Shown here: positions 29,380-38,134 of the stretch, piece by piece
Position numbering within the stretch: position 1 is the first letter of the stretch
Layout: every line of letters begins with the position of its first letter
From: Linum tenue
Taxonomy: Eukaryota > Streptophyta > Magnoliopsida > Malpighiales > Linaceae
Length of the DNA: 64,000 nt
Direction of reading: 5' to 3'
Assembly (NCBI GenBank): GCA_946122785.1
Contig: CAMGYJ010000002.1
Location: 68,163,703 to 68,227,702, forward strand
Made by a program: the position numbers and the translations under genes
The notes under the pieces: generated by a model
The model's database searches: none
The model's input: only the letters and a program-made list of their open reading frames with translations
Told to the model about the DNA's origin: nothing

Positions 29380-31368
29380 ATGGAGGCTGCAGCATTTGAT
29401 GCCGGGGTTCAACAACCTGAAGGAGAGGAGAACTTAATCGAAGCTGCGAAGCAAATTGTGAAGGCTTTAGGGTCGGGAAAGAATCTCACGGATGATGCAA
29501 GGAAAATTTTGGCTGACCTGGGCACCCAATTGTCCACCATAAACATAATCAGTGAGGACAAGGACAGTGACATAGGCGAGCTCGAGGCACAGTTGGATGC
29601 AATTCAGGAGAAGATTGCGAATTGGGAGGCTGACCAGTCTATGATATGGGATTCAGGTCCCGATGAAGCTGGTGAGTATATGAATGCCACTCTAGAAGCC
29701 CAAAGATTGATTGAAAGATTGGAGAATTTTTGCCCTGGTGGTGGTGCTGGAGATGATGCTGGTAGAAGGGATTTGCTACGCAGGGCGCACGATGTGCTTC
29801 AAATGGCAATGGCAAGGCTCGAGCAGGAGTTTACACACTTGCTTGTACAAAACCAGCTACCATTTGAGCGAGACAATGTAGCATCTTTCCGTTCAAGTGA
29901 AGATGATGGTCTCGATTTCAACTCGTTTGTCTCCACTGGTGATGATCTTGAGGACCCGAGTAATCGAGATAGCAGCGTCAGCAGGAGCTGGGAGGAACTC
30001 ACCATTGATATGGTACACCCTGATGCTATCCCAGACCTTAGAGATATTGCTGAGTTGATGTTTGTTTCTGGTTATGGTCACGAATGTACACAAGCATATA
30101 TCACTGTTAGAAGAGATGCCTTGGATGAGTGCCTGTTCATTCTCGAAATGGAGAAACTGAGCATCGAGGATGTACTGAAATTGGAATGGGGGAGCCTTAA
30201 TTCCAAGATTAAAAAGTGGATCCGAGCTTTGAAACAGTTTGTCCGAGTCTATCTTGCCAGCGAGAGTTTCCTCAGCGAGCAGATCTTTGGACAGCTCGAG
30301 CAATCATCATGGTCAGTTTGTTTCATCGAGGCGTCAAAGGGATCAATGCTGCAGCTGTTGAACTTTGGGGAAGCCATATCTATTGGTCCTCACAAACCAG
30401 AGAAGCTCTTCCCTATCCTCGACATGTACGAGACCGTTTCAGGTATGATTCCCGACCTAGATTCTCTATATGCAAGTGGAGCTGGTTCGTGTGTTAGAAT
30501 CGATTGCCACGAGCTTCAGAGAAGGTTAGGTGATTCAGTTAGGGCAGCATTTTTAGAATTTGAGAATGCAATCGCGACGAGCACTTCAACAATTGCTTTC
30601 GCTGGAGGAGGGATCCACCATTTGACACGCTATGTTATGAATTACCTCAATACACTCACTGACTACCAGGAATCGTTGAATTACCTCCTGAAAGACCACG
30701 ATAGACAGAATGCTGTTGTTATGTCGCCTGATCTAGCTCCGTCAACAAGGCAAGAAGACGATGCCAGGGGGGAACCTGCTGCAGACGATTACGCCACCAT
30801 GGCTCTACACTTCAGGTCGGTCACCTCGATCCTGGAGTGCAATCTTGACGACAAGTCAAGGCTGTACAGGGATCCATCCTTGCAGCATGTATTCATGATG
30901 AACAATGTCCACTACATGGCACAGAAGGTGAAGAATTCAGCAGCATTAAGGCACGTGTTCAAGGACGAGTGGATCAGAAAGCGCAACTGGAAGTTCCAGC
31001 AGCACGCAATGAGCTATGAGAGAGCCACGTGGAGCTCCGTGCTGTCCTTGTTGAAAGACGAAGGCAACTCCCATCCGGGATCGGTCCCTAAAGCTCAACT
31101 CAGGGACCGGCTGAAGAACTTCTATGTGGCGTTCGAGGACGTTTACAGGACGCAGACATCATGGATCATCCCCGACGCTCAGCTACGCGAGGACCTACGA
31201 ATCTCGACCTCGCTCAAGGTCATCCAAGCTTACCGAATGTTCATCGGGAGGCACACGAACAACATCGGTGATAGGCATGTTAGGTATAGTGCTGACGATT
31301 TGCAGAATTATTTGCTGGATCTGTATGAAGGGTCTCAGAAGTCATTGCACAATCCTCACCGTAGATGA
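29380..31368 (+). CDS. Exocyst subunit EXO70 family, D-clade-like, intronless
   Basis: EXO70 proteins tether exocytic vesicles to the plasma membrane as part of the octameric exocyst, and some plant paralogs act in autophagy. The start is ATG 29380 (MEAAAFDAG), giving 662 residues, close to the 620-690 usual for the family. The N-terminus has a helical segment (LIEAAKQIVKALGSGKNLTDDARKIL), a central acidic Ser-rich loop, and a C-terminal EXO70 helical bundle with YRDPSLQHVFMMNN, DEWIRKRNWKFQQHAM, FYVAFEDVYRTQTSW, REDLRISTSLKVIQAYR and the terminal GSQKSLHNPHRR. By memory of the family the C-terminal wording is closest to EXO70D members, so I leave the symbol blank. No introns or disruptions are present, which is normal for most plant EXO70 genes. 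Confidence 0.93.
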   Translation: MEAAAFDAGVQQPEGEENLIEAAKQIVKALGSGKNLTDDARKILADLGTQLSTINIISEDKDSDIGELEAQLDAIQEKIANWEADQSMIWDSGPDEAGEYMNATLEAQRLIERLENFCPGGGAGDDAGRRDLLRRAHDVLQMAMARLEQEFTHLLVQNQLPFERDNVASFRSSEDDGLDFNSFVSTGDDLEDPSNRDSSVSRSWEELTIDMVHPDAIPDLRDIAELMFVSGYGHECTQAYITVRRDALDECLFILEMEKLSIEDVLKLEWGSLNSKIKKWIRALKQFVRVYLASESFLSEQIFGQLEQSSWSVCFIEASKGSMLQLLNFGEAISIGPHKPEKLFPILDMYETVSGMIPDLDSLYASGAGSCVRIDCHELQRRLGDSVRAAFLEFENAIATSTSTIAFAGGGIHHLTRYVMNYLNTLTDYQESLNYLLKDHDRQNAVVMSPDLAPSTRQEDDARGEPAADDYATMALHFRSVTSILECNLDDKSRLYRDPSLQHVFMMNNVHYMAQKVKNSAALRHVFKDEWIRKRNWKFQQHAMSYERATWSSVLSLLKDEGNSHPGSVPKAQLRDRLKNFYVAFEDVYRTQTSWIIPDAQLREDLRISTSLKVIQAYRMFIGRHTNNIGDRHVRYSADDLQNYLLDLYEGSQKSLHNPHRR

Positions 31369-31503
31369 TGATGATGATTATTATTATTATGATAGTAAAG
31401 GGTATTTGTATTAGTATTCATTAATCCAGCTACAGATCATTAGGCTTTTCTTTAATCATACACATGTGTAGTTATGTGCATCATGGAAGTTGTATTTTCT
31501 GTA

Positions 31504-33035
31504 TCAATAATTATGAGATATATGATGGGGTTCGAAGTTCAAACGTATGAAGTTGGTCAATTTTGGATTGCTTTGACGAGCTTTCAATATTGAATGGTCG
31601 TGTTCCATATACAGGGCATCATTGACGAGCCAATCAATCATTGTACAATCAAGAAAGAGCACGCAGAAATGCTCCAGGGCAGAGATCCCATTCCCATTAA
31701 GCCCTTTAGCATAGTAATGTTCAATGAATTCCTTCAGGGCAGTCTCCCTGTAAACCGGGGGATTCTCATCCGATATCAGCTCCTTGAGCGGGCCATAAAC
31801 TCGGGAGGAGTTCTCAGGAAGCCGCTGCGGTCTCAAGAAACAGGCTATTGAAATCCTGGGGCCTATTGATTTAGGAACTACTCTGTGTTGAGAGCTTTTG
31901 AATTCCTCGTTAGAGATCAACTGCATGTTCCATTGCCAAAGATTTGAGTATGAAAACCAGCTAGTTTTATAGCAAAACTTGGAAACATGCACGGTCCAGT
32001 TTTTACCTGCATCAAGTCTCCCAGATTTATAACAAGAGCATTTGCTGTGGGCTTCACTTCAACCCACTGATCATCACAAAAGACCTGAAGACCGCCAATT
32101 TGGTCTTGGAGAAGCACAGTGAGAAAGCTGCTGTCAGAATGGCCTGCTAGTTCCTATTGTCAAATCCGGTTCTGGACAAGCCGGATAGTAATGACCCAGA
32201 AGCAGCAAACCTTCCAAGCTTCCAAGCAACCTATATTTAACCTCTTATACGTCTCCTCAAACGAAAGCCGATGCCTCTAATTATGGGTTTTTACGGTTTA
32301 CACAGGTTGAACCCTTATGCTACCAAACCACGAGGCTTTAGTTTGCACAGGTTGGACATACCAACCCTTGTGCTAAACGAATTGGCATGAAATGGGGGTC
32401 GTTATGAGGATTCGAAACCATAACCTTTCGGTTCTAGGCTCTGATACCATGTTAGCGAACTAACCACTTGGCCCCAATAGCTCGAGTCGTTGAGAAAGGG
32501 ATAGTTATCTTATACAATCCCAATGCTTCATAAACCAATTCAAGCAGCTTCCTTGCCAATCCCATCACTTCCTTCGAATAATCAACCATCACCTCCCTGT
32601 TACAAAACAAAATCTTGATTAGAAATAGCAAGATATGATGTAATTGAGTTATAAGATTCAATCTTATCTTCGTGATTAGTCTTACAATCCTACCACTCAC
32701 AAGTTTCAAAATAAAAAATTAATGTTTATAACGCACCCGCTGGTTTGAGGGAGTTCTTGTGGGTTTGGCGGGCGTGGGGGGGCCATGACACAACCTAAGG
32801 TATCCCTCCAGTTAGCCGCCGGCGACTGATATAAATCGAAATTGGAGTTGTAGGTAAACGTCTTGTTAAGGAAGTCCCTGGTGTAGAACTCTTTCTTCGC
32901 TTCAGCATTTTGTTAGTGGAACTTCTTCACTCCTTCAATGGTCTTATCCAGAAGGGCTGTGGGTATCCCGTGACTAACCACATGGAAACCCCCTGTTTCG
33001 TTGGCGAAACTCGCGTGTTCAATGCGCACTGTTTT
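31504..33035 (-). pseudogene. 2-oxoglutarate/Fe(II) dioxygenase pseudogene (ACC-oxidase-homolog family)
   Basis: The minus strand carries, in order: a first-exon region (about 33035-32740) with GGFHVVSHGIPTALLDKTIE and YQSPAANWRDTLGCVMAP; a segment VMVDYSKEVMGLARKLLELVYEALGL (about 32600-32500); a segment 32230-32007 with GLLLLGHYYPACPEPDLT and the iron-binding H-x-D as HSD; and 31920-31504 with [10 protein letters not shown] (second His) and the 2OG-binding R-x-S (RISIACF). Defects are an in-frame TAA after GVKKFH near 32912, no N-terminal 40 or so residues, a repeat of about 250 bp inserted within the second exon, and loss of the normal stop, so the frame runs on for about 40 residues. The active-site residues themselves are intact, so decay is recent. 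Confidence 0.85.
32231..32492 (-). repeat. tRNA-like (SINE-like) insertion in the dioxygenase pseudogene
   Basis: On the minus strand this piece reads through CCAAGTGGTTAGTTCG, then GGTATCAGAGCC and GGTTTCGAATCC. The first resembles a Pol III A box and the last a B box. It interrupts the second exon between EALGL and GLLLLGHYYP. The boundaries are approximate and I could not define a clean target duplication. Confidence 0.45.
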
Positions 33036-33590
33036 CAAGTAAACACAAAACACAACGTCAATCACAACCGTCAAATATCCGCCGCCGAAGTCGGCGCCGT
33101 TGATTTGATCGATTAAACAGAAACCAAGAAGACCGTCAAATATCCACCGCCGGCGTTGGCGATGTTGATTTGATTGATGCCCCTTTGACTTCTAACCAAA
33201 CAACCGTTATTCGGTTCACCACCTCTCCAAACTACGTTCGAACGAGGGTGTTCGGCGAATAACCAGAAAATCGAACCAGGAGTGTTCTAAGTTACATTAC
33301 CTCTACTCCTATGGAGGTTCCTCTGGAGAGCTCCGCAACTACGACTACGATCTACAACTACTACGACTCTGCAAAGGAGGTCTTTGACAGAGAAGCTTTA
33401 CGAACTAGAGAGAAAAACTGATAATCTACGACGGTGCAGTTTGTGATTTGATTTTGCCCTCCCGAGCTTCTCTCTCTTCCTGATGTTTATACCGCAATCT
33501 TCTGCCCGTAGTCGTAGTAACCGTCTTCGCGCCTTTGTCTCCCACGTCTTCATTCCTGTCAACCGTGCGGGTAACTTCCTCCTCGTTGCG
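33036..33590. other. Non-coding, short GC-rich tandem
   Basis: A duplicated word of about 65 bp (CCGTCAAATATCCRCCGCCG... then GTTGATTTGATTGAT) occurs at about 33067 and 33133. The rest, to 33590, looks like decayed LTR or UTR sequence with ACTACGAC-type short repeats near 33340-33375. No gene is supported. Confidence 0.45.
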
Positions 33591-33599
33591 TGATAATCA

Positions 33600-34344
33600 C
33601 GTGCCCCCGAAACCGTTCCGCTACGCAGAAACTCGGCAAAACGACATTGAGCCAACTCCTACAACCTTGTACATGCAACGATGCCGTTTCACCAATACCG
33701 CGGCATCGCTTTTCACTACTCAATGTCATTTTATAATCACGACCCAATTGCCCCAGCCAGATTTGACCAACGACATCGTTAGTCCATCAAACAACGTCGT
33801 TTTCTAGTCTTGCGCCGCCATTGGGCTTAGCGGGCCGCCTTTGGCCGAACTCTTACCCACTACCGCGGTGTCGTTTTACCTTTCCGTGACATCGCTTAGT
33901 AATATCGCGGCGCTGTTGATGCATTAAGCAGTGTCGTTTTTAGCTAAACAGCACCGTTTGATTCCACCCGTGACATCGTTTTAATATTAAACGACTCCGC
34001 TTCCAGCCTTGCGGTGTCGTTTTCTTCCCCAATCAGCTCCGTTTGTTTTTTCCTCCGCGACACCGTTTATTTTCAACACTGTCGTTTGCTAGTACGGTGT
34101 CGTTTTGAATTAAACCACACCGCCTAACATAATAAAAAGAAACACCAACGTATTAAATTGCCGCGATTTTGCACGTTTGGGCTGGGCGGATTTTTGGGCC
34201 AATCACTTACCCGATATGGTTTTTAATTAATCGGCACCGCTTATCAAGGCCTCTCGCGGCATCGTTTTTAAATCCGCGGTACCGTTTTAATTCTCCGCGA
34301 TGCCGCTTTTCTCCATGCGGTACCGCTTCTCCCCTTCCGACAAG

Positions 34345-34387
<43 letters not shown>

Positions 34388-34580
34388 CTCCTTTTCCAAC
34401 ACCAATACTAAAATGCGCGGCCCCCATCTTGTTTTCCGATGAACGGTGTCGTTTCTCGTGCCGCGGTACCGCTGAGCTTCCTTGCGGTACCGTTTTTTTG
34501 TTTCGCGGTATCGTTTTAACTCTCCGCGATGCCGCTCGACTCCAAACGACACCGTTTTTTACCCGCGGTATCGAATTAAA
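33600..34580. repeat. Field of degenerate GCGGTRYCGTTTT motifs
   Basis: In about 1 kb I count roughly 30 copies of a 10-13 bp word with consensus GCGGTRYCGTTTT, or its variants GACATCG, GATGCCG and CACCG followed by TTT. Examples lie near 33864, 33930, 34013, 34105, 34276, 34316, 34444, 34484 and 34503. Copies occur in both orientations, every 20-40 bp, separated by unrelated sequence. They do not form a regular tandem array, so this is not a satellite. No coding frame explains the pattern. It could be a nonautonomous transposon subterminal region or a cluster of protein-binding sites. Confidence 0.75.
34346..34386 (+). repeat. (AAT)n microsatellite
   Basis: There are about 13 perfect AAT units inside the motif field above. 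It is a simple sequence repeat and probably polymorphic. Confidence 0.97.
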
Positions 34581-34619
34581 TGCCGAGACTAATTAATGCG
34601 GCATTTAATTATCCCAAAA

Positions 34620-36110
34620 TAATTTTAGGGTGTCAACACCCCCACATCTCCGGCACGCGTCTCTTACTTTGACGATCACCCGGTGACTCGCTAAAACACA
34701 ACTCCTAACAATGGCCAAGTGTAACCAATGAAAGGGACTGCAGTATAGTGGCTCAAGTAATAAATATCGAATCCACAGGTCTCTAGAGTTACTATTACTC
34801 AGCTTCAATTCATTATCTAGCAAAACAGATTAAGATGAAAGAACTAAAACTACTCTAGCAAACTACAGTTAAAGTTAATCTAATTACAGGTTGGGAACTC
34901 ACTTAGTTATGATTCCCCCTAGCCACTAGCCAGATTAACGATTGATGATCTCTAACTTGTTTCACTTTCATTCACAATGCGGAGAATCCTTGACTAGACC
35001 TTGAGTCTCGACTAAAGGAACAAGGCCCTCTTGAGTCAATTGCCTAGAGGGACGTATCCTTCTCTAGAACAATCGATCAAGGCGTTCTGAACTAGACTCC
35101 CTCTATCGAATGAGGTTCTCAATCGATACAAAGCAGTGAATCAACCCTCGACTAAAGCAATCGATCCACTACTATCAATCTATGGTGCTCTATTGACCTA
35201 ATCAGGTATTCGCTCTCATAGGATCAAAGCAGAATCAATAATCTCGACTAAAGCAGAATTGAATCGTGAAAACATGCATAGATTGAATATGAACTCAAGA
35301 TTATCAAGTCAGAGTACTCATACAATCATCCAATCAAACAAACATAGCTAGGGTTCCTCAAAACCTAAGTTAAGGGAAGTTACTCCATAGAGAAGAGAGA
35401 GACTGCAGAAATCTGATCTAGATCTTCAATCTCCATCTCCAAACTTGATTCCCGAGCTCCAATGGCGAAGAAATCCTCCAAAATAGCTCCAAGAATGTTC
35501 CCAAGTCGCTCTCTCTCTCTAGGGTTCGTCCCTTGGTTGTTTGGGATCCAAAACTCAGCTCTCCTCTTCTGTTTTGGCTGAAATCTGCTTAAAAACCAGA
35601 ATTCCCCGACTCGCACGGCAAGGGTGCACGGCCGTGCGGCTCACCATCTTGCCCGTGCGGCTCAAAACGCGGCGTACCATTAAGTCGAACTTCAGCCATC
35701 TCGCACGGCCAGGATTGCACTTTGCACGGCCGTGCGGATTTCACTTGTGCCCGTGTTTGCTCTCGCACAATCCCGCACGGCCAAACTGGTCACTTGCACG
35801 GCCGTGCGGGTTTTCTGCTCTGCCCGTGCGTGCTCTCGCACAATCCCGCACGGCCAAACTGGTCACTTGCACGGCCGTGCGGGTTGTAGGTGTGCCCGTG
35901 CGACTTCCTCAGAACCTCGCCATGCGTCCGATCCTCGTCCAATCGACCTCAAACTCGCTCCCAAGCCTCCATTCACGTACTAGGACCTGAAATATCATAA
36001 ACAAGCACAACCTAGCGTGAAATCGACCTAAAACACGAGAATCAATACCTCAAACGGAGTAAGAGCAGGGGTAAAAACATGTGTAACTAACGGTCTATCA
36101 CCCGGCGGCG
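34620..36110. repeat. LTR-retrotransposon-like non-coding region with palindromic repeats
   Basis: There is no coding frame with domains. The minus strand has the look of the 5' leader of a Ty3/gypsy element, with a CTCTAGAGACCTGTGGATTCG-like segment near 34765-34790. Positions 35615-35900 contain the palindrome GCACGGCCGTGCGG four times, plus half-site CCCGCACGGCC and GCCCGTGCG words, including a near-perfect duplication of about 90 bp (about 35765-35850 and 35835-35920). TG...CA-type ends can be drawn at 34631 and 36100, but the flanks do not match, so I do not call a solo LTR. Confidence 0.5.
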
Positions 36111-36634
36111 TGCATTTGGGTCTCCGTCGATAGCTTGCAAGTCAACGGTCGCAATGGCCGACAGCTCCAGCCCAGGGTCTCCCGAAGATGATATGACATA
36201 TGGTGTTCAATTTATAAATTTATTTAGAGCTTAATTTATGATTTCAACCATTTAGACTTATAATGAGTCGAGCTCGGCAATTTATTGATTAGGCGAGCTC
36301 CCGTGGAGCTCATGAGCTCCTTAATGAGCCAAGATCGAGCTCAGCTCGTTCCTTAACGAGCCAAGTTTAACCTTAGGCTAAATTCGGCCCAACTCGGCTC
36401 GTTAAGAATCAGGCCGAGCTCAAACTTAACAAAACTCAACTAGATTCGACTCATTTACAATTCTAATGTGTGAGTTTCCTCGAACCACGTACTGATTAGT
36501 TTTGATATGACATATTACATTGCCGCATAAATTTGATTATTAGGATGATTACCATTTTAGATTTGCGATTCATATACATAAAAACGGCCCCACTCAAACC
36601 CTTTGTCATCCCTAATATTCATTGTCAGCAGTTG
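36111..36634. other. Intergenic repeat debris
   Basis: Degenerate words built on GAGCTC, GAGCTCGGC and ACGAGCC (about 36270-36430) look like an old repeat. No gene is seen. Confidence 0.4.
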
Positions 36635-36641
36635 GTAGTAC

Positions 36642-37218
36642 TAGGGGTGAAAGCTTGTCCCTGAAGACCCATTGACCCGTCCCGACCCGTCCCGTCCCTA
36701 AGGGTCGGGATGGGTCAGTTTGTCTACAGGGACAGATTAGGGACGGGTCATTTGTTGACCCTGTAAGGGCCGGGACGGGTCGGGACAACTTAGGGACGGG
36801 TCACGTTTTGACCCTGTGACCCTTAGCAACAACAAATATCTCATACTTCATTGGACCTTTTTGTAAAGTTTTAAAAGTTTAGGTACTAATATGTAAAAAT
36901 AAAAAAATTTGGGTACCAAAATGTAATTTTACCATAAAAATTTATGGACTTATTTGTAAAAAAAATAAAATTTAGGTACTAAATTGTAAGAAAAAATAAT
37001 TTTGGGTACCAAAACATAATTTGTATAAAAGTAGTGTATTGATTAGGGTCGACCCACTGACCCGGCCCGTCCCGTCCCGTCCCAACCCTTGAGAGTCAGA
37101 CAGGGTCAAGAAGGAGACAGGGACGGGACGGGACGGTTATACATCTTGACCCTTCAGGGACGGGTCAGACAGGGACAGGGGACGGGGCAGGGACGGGACA
37201 AGCAAATTTTCAGCCCTA
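36642..37218. mobile_element. hAT-like MITE, 577 bp
   Basis: The ends TAGGGGTGAAA and TTTTCAGCCCTA are inverted repeats, extended inward by long runs of GTCCCGACCCGTCCC and its complement. The direct repeat GTAGTAC flanks the element (36635-36641 and 37219-37225). This is 7 bp, or 8 with one mismatch, in line with hAT. The middle is AT-rich with repeated GGTACCAAAATGTAA-like words. It encodes nothing. Confidence 0.75.
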
Positions 37219-37225
37219 GTAGTAC

Positions 37226-38134
37226 CACTTGCCACGTCGTGATCAATGTGCATATGCAATTCATGGACGGCGGCGGGACCAAATTCTAAAAGAATAAGAC
37301 AAATTTGCTGGCCTCCCATCCCCTACCAGCGCCAAAAAGCAGCCGGGTAAATGAGCAGCAGGGCCATTACCAATCCATGGAACTTTTGGGTAGTTTGATT
37401 CACATTAAAAAAAAAAAACAGACCGGCTAACTTCAATGCATTGTTTGGTGAAAATCATAATATCTTCTTCTGAGACCAACAGTTGACTGAAATGAGCAGT
37501 GGAAAGCGGCTGTAGAAATTTGTAAACGAAACTATATGATAAGCTGTAACAAAGGGTGTACGCCCATAGTTCAGCATTCTGCAATTGGAGATAGGTAGGT
37601 CAAGCAGCCGCAAATGGCTTTCCCTGGAGTCGTAACTGGCGACTAGTTTACTCATCATCTTCAACCCCATCTTCAATTAGCTCGATCCAAGTCAAGCAAG
37701 ATGGTCGAAGAGCTTCAGTGCAGTAACAACCCATTCTGCCGGTCGAGAAGAAGATGAACCCCTCCTATAAAGATCGAGTCTTTGACACCTAATTCCCAAG
37801 AGAGGAAAAGATCAAGCTTTGTTCGTATCTGGTACTGTATAAGTATGTCTACCAAGAAAATTCAACATCAAAGACTGAGTGACGTTTTTTTTCTACAGAG
37901 TAGGGCCATGAACGACGACACCTCCATAACCCACCAAAAAAAAAACAAACTAGGAAGCATAGCCAAAAGACTTCCAACCAAGTCCCGCCATTGACTTGCT
38001 TCCACAATATCATCCATGGCCTGCAATTCACCACCACCCATTTCCCCCTGATCCAGATGAAGCAAGCTTCAATCAACACTAAGAACAAAAATAATACGAT
38101 CTCCTTGGCTTGATTCTCTACCTGCCGAAAAACA
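37226..38134. other. Upstream region of the receptor kinase
   Basis: No gene is seen. Several minus-strand frames of 60-116 codons exist but lack domain features, and parts mirror low-complexity sequence. The last 100-200 bp before 38135 should hold the receptor kinase leader. I see no unambiguous TATA box. Confidence 0.4.

Noticed and set aside
34631..36100. Solo LTR with TG...CA ends
   Set aside because: Flanking bases (TAGGG and CCCGG) do not form a target duplication, and internal features look more like a leader than an LTR alone.
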